64,000 bases of DNA from Sporolactobacillus shoreicorticis (lineage in GTDB: Bacteria; Bacillota; Bacilli; Bacillales; Sporolactobacillaceae): contig NZ_JAMXWM010000015.1 of the NCBI RefSeq assembly GCF_024125445.1, positions 1 through 64,000 on the forward strand. Reading direction: 5' to 3'. The notes below the pieces were generated by a model, which was given only the letters and a program-made list of their open reading frames with translations, made no database searches and was not told the DNA's origin. This document shows, piece by piece, positions 1 through 8,920 of the stretch. How positions within the stretch are numbered: position 1 is the first letter of the stretch; each line of letters opens with the position of its first letter. The position numbers and the translations under genes are program-made.

Positions 1-46
1 GGATAAAGTTCTGGAACCGGGTGCTTTTGGTATACGTTCATTAACA

Positions 47-1741
47 TTAATAACTGCTGTCATCAACCTGATCAAGCCAATCGGTTACAGCTTTAACAAT
101 CAATTCAACGCAGCCTTCTTTAAATGGCGATTCCAGGCCGGCTGCCCTTACCAATTCCAAAAATGATTTGCTTCCGCCCTGCTTGCACAAATTTAAATAG
201 TCTTTCCATGCAGCATCATAATCTTCCTGTGATTTTTTCCAGAACTCAAACGCACATACTTGAGCTAATGTATAGTCAATATAATAGAACGGTGACTCAT
301 AGATATGTCCCTGACGCTGCCAAAATCCGCCATTCTCAAGGAATTCAAAGCCATCATAATCACGGTATGGCAAGTATTTCTTTTCAATAGCCTTCCATAC
401 CTGCTTACGCTCCGCCGGAGTCATTTCCGGATGTTCATAAACAACATGCTGAAATTCATCAACACTCACACCATAAGGAAGAAATAAGAGCGCATCGCTC
501 AAATGTGAGAATCTGCGTTTATCCGCATCTTCTTTAAAGAACAGATTCATCCACGGCCACGCAAAAAATTCCATGCTCATCGAATGGATTTCAGCACCTT
601 CAAAGGTTGGCCAGCGATATTCGGGTATATCACTATGTGTTGTGTAAACCTGAAACGCATGACCCGCCTCGTGTGTTAAGACGTCGATATCCTCCGACGT
701 ACCGTTAAAGTTCGAGAAAATAAATGGGGACTCATAATCAAAAATATATTCGCAATAGCCGCCTCCGGCCTTGCCTTTTGTTGCCAGCAGATCCATTAGG
801 TGGTGATCAAGCATAAATTGAAAAAATTCTCCGGTCTCCGGTGACAGCTCTGCATACATTTTCTTCCCGTTTTCAATGATCCATTCGGCGGTTCCTTTTG
901 GCGCTGCATTCCCAGTCGTGAATTGGAACGGAACATCATAGAACTTTAATTGTTCAACACCGATACGCTCGCGTTGACGCTCATACAGGCGGTTCGCTGC
1001 AGGAACCACATATTTGCGAATCTGTTCACGATAGTTTTTGACCATATCGCGGTCGTAGCCAATACGCGCCATTCGATAATAGCTGAGATCAGCATAATTA
1101 TCAAAACCAAGCTTATGTGCGATCTCTGTTCTGATTTTAACCAATTGATCATAAATGTTGTCAAACTCCTGTTCATGATCAGCAAAATAACCGAAATATG
1201 CTTTAAGCGCCGCTCTTCTCACTTCACGATCAGGAGATTTCTGGAATGGAACCAACTGAGCCAGCGTACGCTCCTCACCTTGAAACGGAATTTTTGCAGC
1301 AGCAATTAATTTGGTATATTTGGATGCCCATTTGTTTTCTTGCTGCATCAGCGGAATCACTTCAGGCGAAAAAGATTTGAGCTGTGCTTCGGCAAGCGCA
1401 AAAAGCTGTCTGCCCCATCTCTTTTCCAGCTCCGCACGGAATGGTGAAGTGAGGAGCAATTTATAAAACTCGGTTGTTTTTCCTTCAAAGATCGGCGTCG
1501 TTTCATCGGCAAAGTCATTCTCATCCTTATAGAAAGGATCCTCCGTATTGATCGTATGCCTGATTTCAATGAGTCGAAACATTGTGTCCAAATGCATACG
1601 CATGCGATTGATTTCTTCAACTGCATGCACTGCTTTATCAAGTGTCTCGGCATTTTTAAATGCATCGAATGCTTTGTCAAATGCTTCCTCATATTTAGTG
1701 ACATCTGGTCGTTCGTATTTATAGTTTTCAAAAACGGTCAC
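47..1741 (-). CDS. M3 family oligoendopeptidase (564 aa)
   Basis: Cytoplasmic zinc metallopeptidase that cuts short peptides. The M3 signature is seen as LTHEAGHAFQVY (HExxH), with the downstream glutamate in the FEGAEIHSMSMEF stretch, the usual zinc-ligand region. The reading frame is open up to 1831, but the best start is GTG at 1741: AAGGAG lies 8 nt upstream and the resulting 564 residues begin VTVFENYKYERPD, the usual N-terminus of this subfamily. It is a second M3 enzyme besides PepF at 9.1-11 kb, and together they could process peptides brought in by the opp and app importers (inference). It is monocistronic as far as can be seen. The family is firm; the substrate range is unknown. Confidence 0.93.
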   Translation of the reverse strand: MTVFENYKYERPDVTKYEEAFDKAFDAFKNAETLDKAVHAVEEINRMRMHLDTMFRLIEIRHTINTEDPFYKDENDFADETTPIFEGKTTEFYKLLLTSPFRAELEKRWGRQLFALAEAQLKSFSPEVIPLMQQENKWASKYTKLIAAAKIPFQGEERTLAQLVPFQKSPDREVRRAALKAYFGYFADHEQEFDNIYDQLVKIRTEIAHKLGFDNYADLSYYRMARIGYDRDMVKNYREQIRKYVVPAANRLYERQRERIGVEQLKFYDVPFQFTTGNAAPKGTAEWIIENGKKMYAELSPETGEFFQFMLDHHLMDLLATKGKAGGGYCEYIFDYESPFIFSNFNGTSEDIDVLTHEAGHAFQVYTTHSDIPEYRWPTFEGAEIHSMSMEFFAWPWMNLFFKEDADKRRFSHLSDALLFLPYGVSVDEFQHVVYEHPEMTPAERKQVWKAIEKKYLPYRDYDGFEFLENGGFWQRQGHIYESPFYYIDYTLAQVCAFEFWKKSQEDYDAAWKDYLNLCKQGGSKSFLELVRAAGLESPFKEGCVELIVKAVTDWLDQVDDSSY

Positions 1742-2018
1742 TGCAAACACTCCTTTTTCAAGTCCTTCTTCTCTTTCTGTCTCATTTTTCCACATCCCAC
1801 CTATTATATAAGGAAAACTTGGTGAAGCCAAGCAACAGCGAAGGCTGAACCTGAGTTGTGGCGGACAGGACGGCTTAATATCGAATGAGTCACCGAACGT
1901 ACTTCCGTATGATCAGGACGTGAGCAGCGTTAGTTGAATAACCTTTATTTATCCGATCACTTACACTTGTTTCCTCTAATCTTTTTTCTTTATTCATTTT
2001 TGTAAAGAAAATAGAGAC
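1742..2018. other. intergenic region upstream of the M3 peptidase gene
   Basis: This stretch holds the ribosome binding site and presumably the promoter of the M3 peptidase gene. I see no convincing open frame with a ribosome binding site, no RNA motif I recognise and no repeat. The terminator of the MFS gene follows at 2019. Confidence 0.5.
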
Positions 2019-2065
2019 AAAGAACCCGGTGCACCGTTCCTTTCGGATTGAGCACCGGGTTCTTT
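2019..2065 (-). terminator. rho-independent terminator of the MFS transporter gene
   Basis: Arms AAAGAACCCGGTGC (2019-2032) and GCACCGGGTTCTTT (2052-2065) are perfectly complementary over 14 bp with a 19-nt loop. On the minus strand the stem is followed by a pyrimidine- and T-rich run, 15 bp beyond the stop of the MFS gene. Confidence 0.85.
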
Positions 2066-2079
2066 CATGATCATGTTTA

Positions 2080-3336
2080 TTAAATATGCTGTCCCGCAAC
2101 TTTTTGGTGATGGTGGTTGTGATGATGAAGGCGGAAACGATGACATTCACCATGTGTTACTAATCTGCGTACATAGTAGCAGAGCAAAATGCCAATCAGG
2201 CAAAGCAAGGATATCGAGATGACGACTCCGCCCCAGCCATAGGACTCGAGAAACAATCCGCCTACAGGCCCGATTACACTTGATCCGACGTAATAAAACA
2301 ACAGATAAAGTGACGAAGATTGTGCTTTCTCCCGCCTGTTCGCCAAAATGCCGACCCAGCTGCTTGCAACCGAATGTCCGCCAAAGAAACCAAACGTAAA
2401 CATCGCCAGTCCGAAAATCTTCAGCATTAGCAATGAAGACATCGTAATTAACAGACCGCAAGCCATCAAAATCATGCACAGTGCAATCACTCCGGAACGA
2501 CTGGTGTGATCGGAAAGCTTACCCATCCATGTTGAACTGAATGTACCGACAAGAAAAATGATAAAGACAAATCCGACCACAGTCTGGCTTAAATGATAGG
2601 GCTCTTCCATAAGCGGGATACCAAAATAATTATATACCGTCACAAAGCTTCCCATCAGGATGAATCCAATTAAGTAAAGGAAAACAAGCGCCGGTGATTC
2701 AATATTTTCGAGAAAGCCGGCTGTCGTTCTTTTAATAGATCCGCGTTTGGCATCAAAATGCTTGGACCTTGGAAGCAGCATAATGAATAAAGCACCCATC
2801 ACAAGATTCACCAATCCTAAAATGGCAATTGCCGCATTCCATGAAAAAGTGTCACTGAGTGTTCCGACGATCAGTCGGCCGGCCAAACCGCCCAAACTGT
2901 TGCCGCTGACATAGATGCCAATCACATAGCCGAGTACTTTTTTGTCAAATTCTTCATTGATATAGGCCATCGCAATCGATGGGTAGCCGGCAAGCAGCGC
3001 GCCTTGTATAAAACGAACGGCGATCAAAAGTGGAAGGTATTGGATGAAACCAACAACAATAGACAGAACTGCTGATGAGACAAGCGCCAGTACCATCACT
3101 TTCTTACGATCATACATGCCTGAGGTAAATGAAACAAATAATAGAAAAATAGCCAGCGCGCCGGTCGCTGCCGACAAGGTCAAGCTTGCCATAGCCGGCT
3201 GCACATGAAATTGAGCGGCAACAACAGCAATAACAGGCTGCGTGCAGTAAAGATCGGCAAACATGATAAAACTTCCCAGAAACAAAGCCACTAATGTCTT
3301 TTTAAAGGCCTTGCTTTCCGGTGAAATATAATCCAT
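2080..3336 (-). CDS. MFS transporter, YybF/YnfM type
   Basis: A 418-residue major facilitator superfamily protein with about 12 membrane segments. The N-terminal stretch FADLYCTQPVIAVVAAQFHV is typical of the YnfM/YybF group, whose members sit next to a divergent LysR gene in several bacteria. The same arrangement is present here, with the LysR gene starting 440 bp away on the other strand. The inter-helix motif GMYDRKK (motif A-like) is visible. An oddity is the C-terminal cytoplasmic tail, which is rich in histidine (HHHNHHH) and might bind metal, though a low-complexity tail is also possible. Substrate unknown; export of a small molecule or drug is the usual guess for the family. Confidence 0.88.
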   Translation of the reverse strand: MDYISPESKAFKKTLVALFLGSFIMFADLYCTQPVIAVVAAQFHVQPAMASLTLSAATGALAIFLLFVSFTSGMYDRKKVMVLALVSSAVLSIVVGFIQYLPLLIAVRFIQGALLAGYPSIAMAYINEEFDKKVLGYVIGIYVSGNSLGGLAGRLIVGTLSDTFSWNAAIAILGLVNLVMGALFIMLLPRSKHFDAKRGSIKRTTAGFLENIESPALVFLYLIGFILMGSFVTVYNYFGIPLMEEPYHLSQTVVGFVFIIFLVGTFSSTWMGKLSDHTSRSGVIALCMILMACGLLITMSSLLMLKIFGLAMFTFGFFGGHSVASSWVGILANRREKAQSSSLYLLFYYVGSSVIGPVGGLFLESYGWGGVVISISLLCLIGILLCYYVRRLVTHGECHRFRLHHHNHHHQKVAGQHI

Positions 3337-3375
3337 GAAAAATTCCCATCCTCTCTGTTTCTCTTTGTAACATCC

Positions 3376-3427
3376 ATACTATGACAATCCCCATTCATTG
3401 TCTAATAAATATTGTGAATGATATTCA
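3376..3427 (-). promoter_or_regulatory. MFS promoter with upstream palindrome (candidate LysR site)
   Basis: On the minus strand TAGACA (3399-3404) and TAGTAT (3376-3381) are 17 bp apart, a good sigma-A type promoter about 40 bp upstream of the MFS start. Just upstream of the -35 box is the perfect palindrome TGAATGATATTCA (3415-3427). A dyad in this position fits an activation site for the divergent LysR regulator. The binding claim is inference. Confidence 0.5.
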
Positions 3428-3776
3428 TGCATAAGGATTCATAGTCAACACATTCAATCACACCTATAAAACACATACGCATTACATCTGTGTGAATTCT
3501 GTGTGGAGGCAGGTTTGATCCATCAGGCCTGAGAATGACACGTCAACTGCTCGCCTGCTGCCGCGGGCTTCCCGCATTTACGCGTTTCACCTTTTGCTTT
3601 GCCGAAAATCATATGCTTTCAATAAAATGCTTTAATATCGGGATTTTTCACCATATCTATGTTAATATATGAATACGTATTTCAGTACCGATGCCGCACT
3701 CATGACGGCATCTTTAATTAGAAAGCGGTTATTACTTTGCTATTATTCCCCATCCTTTTTAGGAGTGATTCATTTT
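3428..3776. other. intergenic region between the MFS and LysR genes
   Basis: This is the rest of the divergent control region. A plausible plus-strand promoter for the LysR gene is TTGCCG, an 18-bp spacer, then TAAAAT near 3600-3630. The open frame extends upstream to 3669, but no ribosome binding site supports a start there. Nothing else stands out. Confidence 0.4.
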
Positions 3777-4655
3777 ATGGAGTGGCAACAGATTGAATAT
3801 TTTCAAAAGGTCGCCCAGCTTCAGCATATGACGCAGGCAGCAGAGGCACTGTCAATCTCTCAGCCCGCGCTCAGCAGGTCGATTGCACGCCTTGAAGAGG
3901 AACTGGGAATTTCTCTTTTTGAGCGGCAAGGAAGAAGTATCATTTTAAACCAATACGGCAAAGTATTCTTAAGACATGTCAATCGGATCTTAAAAGAGAT
4001 CGATGACACAAAAAAGGAGATTCAGTCTCTGCTTGATCCTGAATACGGTGAAGTTTCATTAGGCTTTCTGCATACGCTCGGCGTGAATATGATTCCGAAT
4101 ATTCTTCGCGCATTTCAGAAAGAACACGCCAATACACGAATTAAGCTCTATCAAAACAACAATGTCTCGCTGCTCAGACAACTTCAATCAGGAGAAATTG
4201 ATCTGTGTCTCGTGCATCACGCTTTTGATGATCCCCATATTCAATGGGAAAAGCTATGGGACGAAGAGCTTTTCCTCATGCTCCCGTGTACCCATCCGCT
4301 CGCGCGCAGAGAATCCATCACATTGGATGAAATCCAATCCGAACCGATGATTGCGATGAAAGAAGGCTACGAGCTGCGCAAGATTGCCGATAATCTTTGC
4401 CGAAAAGCAAATTTCACACCAATTGTTACATTTGAAGGCGAAGAAGTAACGACGCTTGCCGGTCTGGTTGCGGCGGGACTGGGCGTTGCATTGCTTCCAG
4501 ACCAAAAAGATATTGATGACAGTAAGGTGGCCAAACTGCATGTAAAGTGGCCAAGCTGTTCAAGGCAGATCGGGCTTTCATGGTATGAAGACCGAGCTTT
4601 GTCTCCTGCGGCTGCCCACTTCAAACGCTTTGTCTTTACCCATTATCGAGAATGA
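3777..4655 (+). CDS. LysR family transcriptional regulator, YybE type
   Basis: A 292-residue LysR regulator. The N-terminal winged helix-turn-helix is plain (MTQAAEALSISQPALSRSIARLEEELG, about residues 18-40), followed by the substrate-binding domain from about residue 90. ATG at 3777 is chosen because AGGAGTGA lies 8 nt before it and the protein then begins MEWQQIEYF, the standard LysR start; the frame is open from 3669. It is divergent from the MFS gene and so is its probable regulator, as in the yybE-yybF and ynfL-ynfM pairs. The inducer is unknown. A hairpin terminator follows directly. Confidence 0.92.
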   Translation: MEWQQIEYFQKVAQLQHMTQAAEALSISQPALSRSIARLEEELGISLFERQGRSIILNQYGKVFLRHVNRILKEIDDTKKEIQSLLDPEYGEVSLGFLHTLGVNMIPNILRAFQKEHANTRIKLYQNNNVSLLRQLQSGEIDLCLVHHAFDDPHIQWEKLWDEELFLMLPCTHPLARRESITLDEIQSEPMIAMKEGYELRKIADNLCRKANFTPIVTFEGEEVTTLAGLVAAGLGVALLPDQKDIDDSKVAKLHVKWPSCSRQIGLSWYEDRALSPAAAHFKRFVFTHYRE

Positions 4656-4694
4656 AAAAGAGGAGGCCGCCCATCTGAGCGTTCTCCTCTTTTT
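4655..4694 (+). terminator. terminator of the LysR gene
   Basis: An 11-bp perfect stem (AAAAAGAGGAG with CTCCTCTTTTT) starts at the stop codon and ends in five T residues. The A-rich left arm means it may also work for the minus strand, where the YitT gene ends at 4760. Confidence 0.8.
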
Positions 4695-4759
4695 CAATGC
4701 TGTGTTTCTTATTCATCAAATTTTCGTGAAGATCTGAATCAGGTTTTCCATCCACCAAT

Positions 4760-5740
4760 TTATTTGACAGCCGACGTATTGAATAACTTCTGAAACCGCT
4801 CGTAATCCTGGGGCCCCAGTGTCTGCTCTACCTTTAAGGTATGTTCCCCATGCTTCATGGCTTGGATCGCCCGCTGCTGTTCCTCCGTGTGGAACGTGCC
4901 GATAATTTTATTTGTTTCAAGAATATTTGTGAATGCGTTCGGATCAATGCTTTTAATCAGCCGCTCCATTTTATACAATTCATAATGGCTGATGACCATC
5001 ATCAATGTACTCTTTTTGCTGCCGGTAAATCCTCCGTACGACGGAATAACCGTCATTCCGCGGTCAAATTGATCCTGAATTGCTTCAATCAGCCGCTCCG
5101 ACCGATCTGTGACCGTTATAACCGTCAACTTCTGATACTTTGTATGAATCATGTCAATGACGTAGCTGTTTACAAAACGTGAGATCAACGTATAAAGTGC
5201 GTACTGCCATTCATACACTGCACCGGCAATCACAATAATAATGCCGTTCAGAATCAAGAAATATTTACCTGATGATGCATTGCGATTATGCCTCGTTAAG
5301 AAAATAGCAATGATATCCAATCCACCTGTTGAAATACCGTATTTCAGGGCGATACCGACTCCGAGCGCGGAGATCATTCCGCCGAATATAGAATTGAGCA
5401 GAATATCTGAAGACAACGGGTGCACCGGCAGAATAGTCAAAAATAATGAGGTCAATAGAACAGTAATGAAACTGAATAGGGTAAAACTTTTTCCAACCTT
5501 ATACCATCCAAGTGCGGCAATCGGTAAATTCAAAATAAGAATCAGCAGACCAATTGAAAGATGAAGATTAACCCCATCAAGCAGAATATCTGAAATCAAT
5601 TGGGCGGCACCGTTTATTCCTGCCGCATAGACATGAGCCGGTACAAGAAACAGATTCATGCTGAGCGCACATAAAAAAGCAGCACAAACTGAAATACATG
5701 ATTTTTTGATTAATTCACTAATGGAAAAAGCAGGTAACAT
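4760..5740 (-). CDS. YitT family membrane protein with DUF2179 domain (copy 1)
   Basis: A 326-residue protein with about five or six membrane segments in the first 180 residues (YitT/DUF161 part), then a cytoplasmic DUF2179 domain, seen in the stretch RGMTVIPSYGGFTG and the ending DPNAFTNILETNKIIGTF. Family members are of unknown biochemical function; some have been proposed to be transporters. A tail of about 35 residues follows the conserved domain and is longer than in the paralogue at 47786-48646. The start is supported by AAAGGAAG just upstream. It appears monocistronic. Confidence 0.88.
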   Translation of the reverse strand: MLPAFSISELIKKSCISVCAAFLCALSMNLFLVPAHVYAAGINGAAQLISDILLDGVNLHLSIGLLILILNLPIAALGWYKVGKSFTLFSFITVLLTSLFLTILPVHPLSSDILLNSIFGGMISALGVGIALKYGISTGGLDIIAIFLTRHNRNASSGKYFLILNGIIIVIAGAVYEWQYALYTLISRFVNSYVIDMIHTKYQKLTVITVTDRSERLIEAIQDQFDRGMTVIPSYGGFTGSKKSTLMMVISHYELYKMERLIKSIDPNAFTNILETNKIIGTFHTEEQQRAIQAMKHGEHTLKVEQTLGPQDYERFQKLFNTSAVK

Positions 5741-5914
5741 ATCGTTCTTCCTTTATTCACTTTATTTTTTCTTAGCTCCCCGGGTCTCAAATTATAGCAC
5801 CTTCATTTACGGATTCAACCTTTGAAAACATTTTCCCAACACTTTCATTTATTAAACAAAACGCATTTTTCAAACAGTTCTGCCCGCAACAAAGCAGTGC
5901 CCGAATCTGATTAG
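5741..5914. other. divergent intergenic region, YitT gene and spxH
   Basis: AT-rich spacer between the YitT start and the spxH promoter. It holds the YitT ribosome binding site. I see no further structure. Confidence 0.4.
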
Positions 5915-5944
5915 TTGCCCTCAATGATCGGAACTTGTTACAAT
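5915..5944 (+). promoter_or_regulatory. probable spxH promoter
   Basis: TTGCCC (5915-5920), 18-bp spacer, TACAAT (5939-5944). It would give a 5' leader of about 200 nt before spxH. That leader includes an unsupported 42-codon frame (6044-6172) that overlaps the spxH start. Confidence 0.5.
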
Positions 5945-6158
5945 ATAGAAAGTTTCAAGACGATGGAACCATAAAGATGTGCTTCCACCATTCAACGATT
6001 GAAATGGAAAGAATATAATAAAGGCAGGTTGACTTTATCAATAATGGATAAAGATATGATGAGATGGACACATGCGATTATCGGCACAGCCCATCTGAAT
6101 CGGGCGTCATTTCTGATGATGCCGCCCTATTTAAAATTTCTTCCAGAGGTGGGATCCC

Positions 6159-7064
6159 ATGACACGTTTTGAGAAAGGGTCCATATGTGAGGGAACACCG
6201 GGAAATGAGTCGTGTACATTAAGAGCCGGCAGGAAACGAACCTTCCAACGCGTTGAAATTTTAACATTTATTGATCCGCTTTGTCCTGAATGCTGGGGTT
6301 TTGAACCTTTACTTAAAAAATTTATTTTTCAATATCATGACTATTTTACATTTCGCGTTTTGTTAACGACAAACCATGACACGGTGAATCGCTGTCAATT
6401 CAACCGTGCAAAAAAAATCGCCGAGGAATGGGACAAATATGCCCGCCTGACCGGCATGTGCTGTGACAGTGACGTATGGCTGGAAAATCCGCCATCTCCC
6501 TATTCGATCGCTTATGCGATTAAAGCTGCCGAATTCCAAGGAGGCGCGGCCGGGCAGATTTTTCTTCGCCGTGTGCGTGAGCAGATTTTTCTCAGAAGAC
6601 AGGGCTTGAATAAATTTGAAGAGCTGCTCGATGTCGCGCGGCTTGCCGGGCTGAATGAACAGGAATTTTCTAATGATTATCATTCCAGCCGCCCGATTAA
6701 GGCTTTTCAATGTGATCGCCGATTAGCTAATGAATTGGCCATTACCGAGCTACCAACGTTGGTTTTCTCGGCCCCTTGCAATGACTCTGAAGCCATTAAG
6801 GTAAACGGACATTATCCTTATTCCGTTTATGTGCAGATTCTGACCGAACTGTTGGGCGGACAGCCAGCTCCGGCGCCAAACATCCCGCTCAAAGATTATT
6901 TTCAGCAACAATGCTTTCTGACCACCCAGGAAGTCGTTGTCATTTATGATTTAACCGAAGAAGAAGCATTAAAGGAACTGCACAAACTGCAGCTGCAGCA
7001 AATCATCGAACCCGTTTCATTAAAAAGCGGCGAATACTGGTCCTATGTCAGGCATTCCGAATAA
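6159..7064 (+). CDS. spxH: SpxH (YjbH), ClpXP adaptor for Spx degradation
   Basis: A 301-residue DsbA/thioredoxin-fold protein of the YjbH/SpxH family. In Bacillus this adaptor delivers the stress regulator Spx to the ClpXP protease and is inactivated under disulfide stress. The redox-type CxxC is at C42-P-E-C45 in the stretch FIDPLCPECWGF, as in the family. Length is close to the known proteins. The start ATG at 6159 follows AGAGGTGG at good spacing. Its substrate Spx is encoded 7.5 kb away in this window (14255-14650). It looks monocistronic, with a terminator at 7103. The N-terminal 25 residues carry two extra cysteines (C10, C19). Confidence 0.92.
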   Translation: MTRFEKGSICEGTPGNESCTLRAGRKRTFQRVEILTFIDPLCPECWGFEPLLKKFIFQYHDYFTFRVLLTTNHDTVNRCQFNRAKKIAEEWDKYARLTGMCCDSDVWLENPPSPYSIAYAIKAAEFQGGAAGQIFLRRVREQIFLRRQGLNKFEELLDVARLAGLNEQEFSNDYHSSRPIKAFQCDRRLANELAITELPTLVFSAPCNDSEAIKVNGHYPYSVYVQILTELLGGQPAPAPNIPLKDYFQQQCFLTTQEVVVIYDLTEEEALKELHKLQLQQIIEPVSLKSGEYWSYVRHSE

Positions 7065-7102
7065 CGACAAATCTGCTGCGTTGAATTTCACAGAAACAAA
7101 TG

Positions 7103-7132
7103 GCCTTGTTCTAAAAAAGAGCAAGGCTTTTT
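7103..7132 (+). terminator. terminator of spxH
   Basis: Stem GCCTTGTTCT with AGAGCAAGGC (one G-U pair) and an A-rich loop, followed by five T residues, 38 bp beyond the spxH stop. Confidence 0.8.
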
Positions 7133-7166
7133 CATTGCCTTGAATTATTTAATAAAACCATTATAA

Positions 7167-7218
7167 CGAACACATGTTTTTATTTCCAGTTTCAAAAGAA
7201 CACATGTTCGTTTATAAT
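7167..7218 (+). promoter_or_regulatory. SOS promoter with two LexA boxes
   Basis: Two copies of the Bacillus-type LexA (DinR) operator are visible: CGAACACATGTTTT at 7167-7180, and GAACACATGTTCG ending at 7210. The second has a perfect GAAC-N4-GTTC core. The -10 box TATAAT is at 7213-7218 with a weak -35 (TTTCAA) 17 bp upstream, so the second LexA box lies in the promoter spacer where repression would be expected. This puts the polymerase and the following gene under SOS control (strong inference). Confidence 0.87.
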
Positions 7219-7250
7219 AGATCCATATCCAATTAATTGAGGTGTCCTAC

Positions 7251-8480
7251 ATGGATCGAGTAATCTTCCTGATCGATATGCAAACGTTCTATGCTTCTGT
7301 CGAGAAAGCAGACTTTCCGGAATTCAGAAACAAACCCCTGATCGTAGCAGGCGATCCGAAACAGCGAAGTGGTATTGTTTTGGCTGCATGCCCGATTGCC
7401 CAGCAATTCGGCGTACTGACGGCTGAGCCGCTCGGTCAGGCGTTGCTTAAATGTCCACAGGCAGTTATTCGGCTGCCGCGCATGCAGCATTACATTGATG
7501 TGTCTACATCCGTTACGGATTTTCTCAAAAAGTTCACCGATCTGGTCGAGCCCTATTCGATTGACGAACAGTTTATCGACGTGACCGGAAGTTTACCGCT
7601 TTTTGGTCCGCCGTGGATCATCGCTCGGAAAATTCAACAACGCATGCAGGAACACTTTGGCATCTATACCCGCATTGGAATCGGACCAAACAAAGTACTG
7701 GCCAAGATGGCTTGTGATCATTATGGGAAAAAGGACAAAACAGGAATCTTTGAGCTAAATGCCGGGAATATAGAAAAATATCTTTGGCCCCTGCCCATCG
7801 GCGGATTGTTCGGCGTTGGACATCGAATGGAACAACATTTCACCGGAATGGGAATTCGCCGAATCGGCCATCTCGCCCATTTTCCGCTCCCTTTACTGCG
7901 CAAGCGCTGGGGTGTGAACGGAGAACTGTTATGGCGTACCTCACGCGGTCTGGACAGTGCTCCGGTTTCCATGAATACGTTCACAGAACAGAAAGCGATC
8001 GGACACCACATGACTCTGCCGTACGACTATTCGGAAATACGCGACATTCGTGTGATCCTTCTTGAATTGAGCGAAGAGGTCGCTTATCGGGCCCGCAGCA
8101 GACATTATATGGGGCATGTTGTCTCCGTCGGCATTTCTGGAACTTTTCAGCACCATATCGGCTTTCAACGCCAAGTCAGGCTTCCCTTTGCGACAAATTT
8201 CGACATGGATATTTACCATGCGGCCAATCGACTTTTTACAGAGAGCTGGAACCGCCTTCCGGTACGAGCCGCCGCAGTGACGCTCAATGATCTTCAGCCG
8301 GTATCAGCCAGCTATCAACTGGATCTCTTTGCCCGCCTTGAAGAAAAGGCAAGATTGAATACCGCTGTGGATAAAATTTATCAAAAATATGGAAAAACAG
8401 CTATTTTTCGGGGTTCCTCACTCATGTCATCCAGTCAGCTGCGCGCACGGGCGGGTAAGATCGGGGGGCACTGCAAATGA
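7251..8480 (+). CDS. Y-family DNA polymerase (UvrX/YqjW type)
   Basis: A 409-residue error-prone translesion DNA polymerase of the DinB/UmuC superfamily. It is closest in form to Bacillus UvrX/YqjW, which carry SIDEQF in place of the usual SIDEVY at the second metal site. Seen here: FLIDMQTFYASVEKAD with D9 (first metal ligand), SIDEQFIDV with D105 and E106, and the helix-hairpin-helix region around KVLAKMACDH. ATG at 7251 is chosen over GTG at 7242 because GAGGTG lies 6 nt before it. Two LexA boxes precede it, so it should be damage-induced. Its stop overlaps the next gene's start by 4 nt (ATGA). A beta-clamp-binding motif may lie in the C-terminal stretch YQLDLF. Confidence 0.93.
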   Translation: MDRVIFLIDMQTFYASVEKADFPEFRNKPLIVAGDPKQRSGIVLAACPIAQQFGVLTAEPLGQALLKCPQAVIRLPRMQHYIDVSTSVTDFLKKFTDLVEPYSIDEQFIDVTGSLPLFGPPWIIARKIQQRMQEHFGIYTRIGIGPNKVLAKMACDHYGKKDKTGIFELNAGNIEKYLWPLPIGGLFGVGHRMEQHFTGMGIRRIGHLAHFPLPLLRKRWGVNGELLWRTSRGLDSAPVSMNTFTEQKAIGHHMTLPYDYSEIRDIRVILLELSEEVAYRARSRHYMGHVVSVGISGTFQHHIGFQRQVRLPFATNFDMDIYHAANRLFTESWNRLPVRAAAVTLNDLQPVSASYQLDLFARLEEKARLNTAVDKIYQKYGKTAIFRGSSLMSSSQLRARAGKIGGHCK

Positions 8481-8842
8481 ATGGTTACCAGCGATTTCTG
8501 CCCGCCTCGGAGATGACCGAGAAAGAAACAAAAATTGTTGCCGAATATATGCTGCTGCCGCTCATTAGAACGTCATTTGAACATGATCGCAAAATTATCG
8601 CCCATGCGGACGTTAAATTCAAAACGATTTACTTGGAACTATTGGATGCCGTCATTACTCAGGTAACACTGGATCTGCGAAGAAATAAGCAAGAGATTTT
8701 CAGCAATCATATTCGCATGACCAGGCGTGGCTGGTTCAATTATGAAGTATACGTACGGGGCCGCCTATTTGAATTTGTCTATCAAAAGAGCTTGGCCATG
8801 GATTGGATTTACGAACGCGTACGCGGCTATCTCAAGCTCTAG
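8477..8842 (+). CDS. unknown 121-residue protein coupled to the SOS polymerase
   Basis: I do not recognise this family. The protein is soluble and basic-acidic mixed, probably mostly helical in the first half, with an aromatic-rich C-terminal part (GWFNYEVYVRGRLFEFVYQK). It starts inside the polymerase stop codon (ATGA overlap at 8477-8480), so the two are almost certainly translated together under LexA control. In B. subtilis the related polymerases UvrX and YqjW have small downstream partners (YolD and YqzH). This protein resembles neither as far as I recall, so it may be a third kind of polymerase accessory factor. That role is inference from position only. Confidence 0.8.
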   Translation: MNGYQRFLPASEMTEKETKIVAEYMLLPLIRTSFEHDRKIIAHADVKFKTIYLELLDAVITQVTLDLRRNKQEIFSNHIRMTRRGWFNYEVYVRGRLFEFVYQKSLAMDWIYERVRGYLKL

Positions 8843-8920
8843 CATTTTTTACTAGTGTTTCACATGTTTGCTCTCAAACCGGCATAGCATGATTTAAAGA
8901 AACTGCGAAGGGTGAATGCC

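Noticed and set aside
6044-6172. 42-codon frame upstream of and overlapping the spxH start
   Set aside because: No ribosome binding site at usable spacing for ATG 6044 or TTG 6029, and no family recognised. Probably chance.
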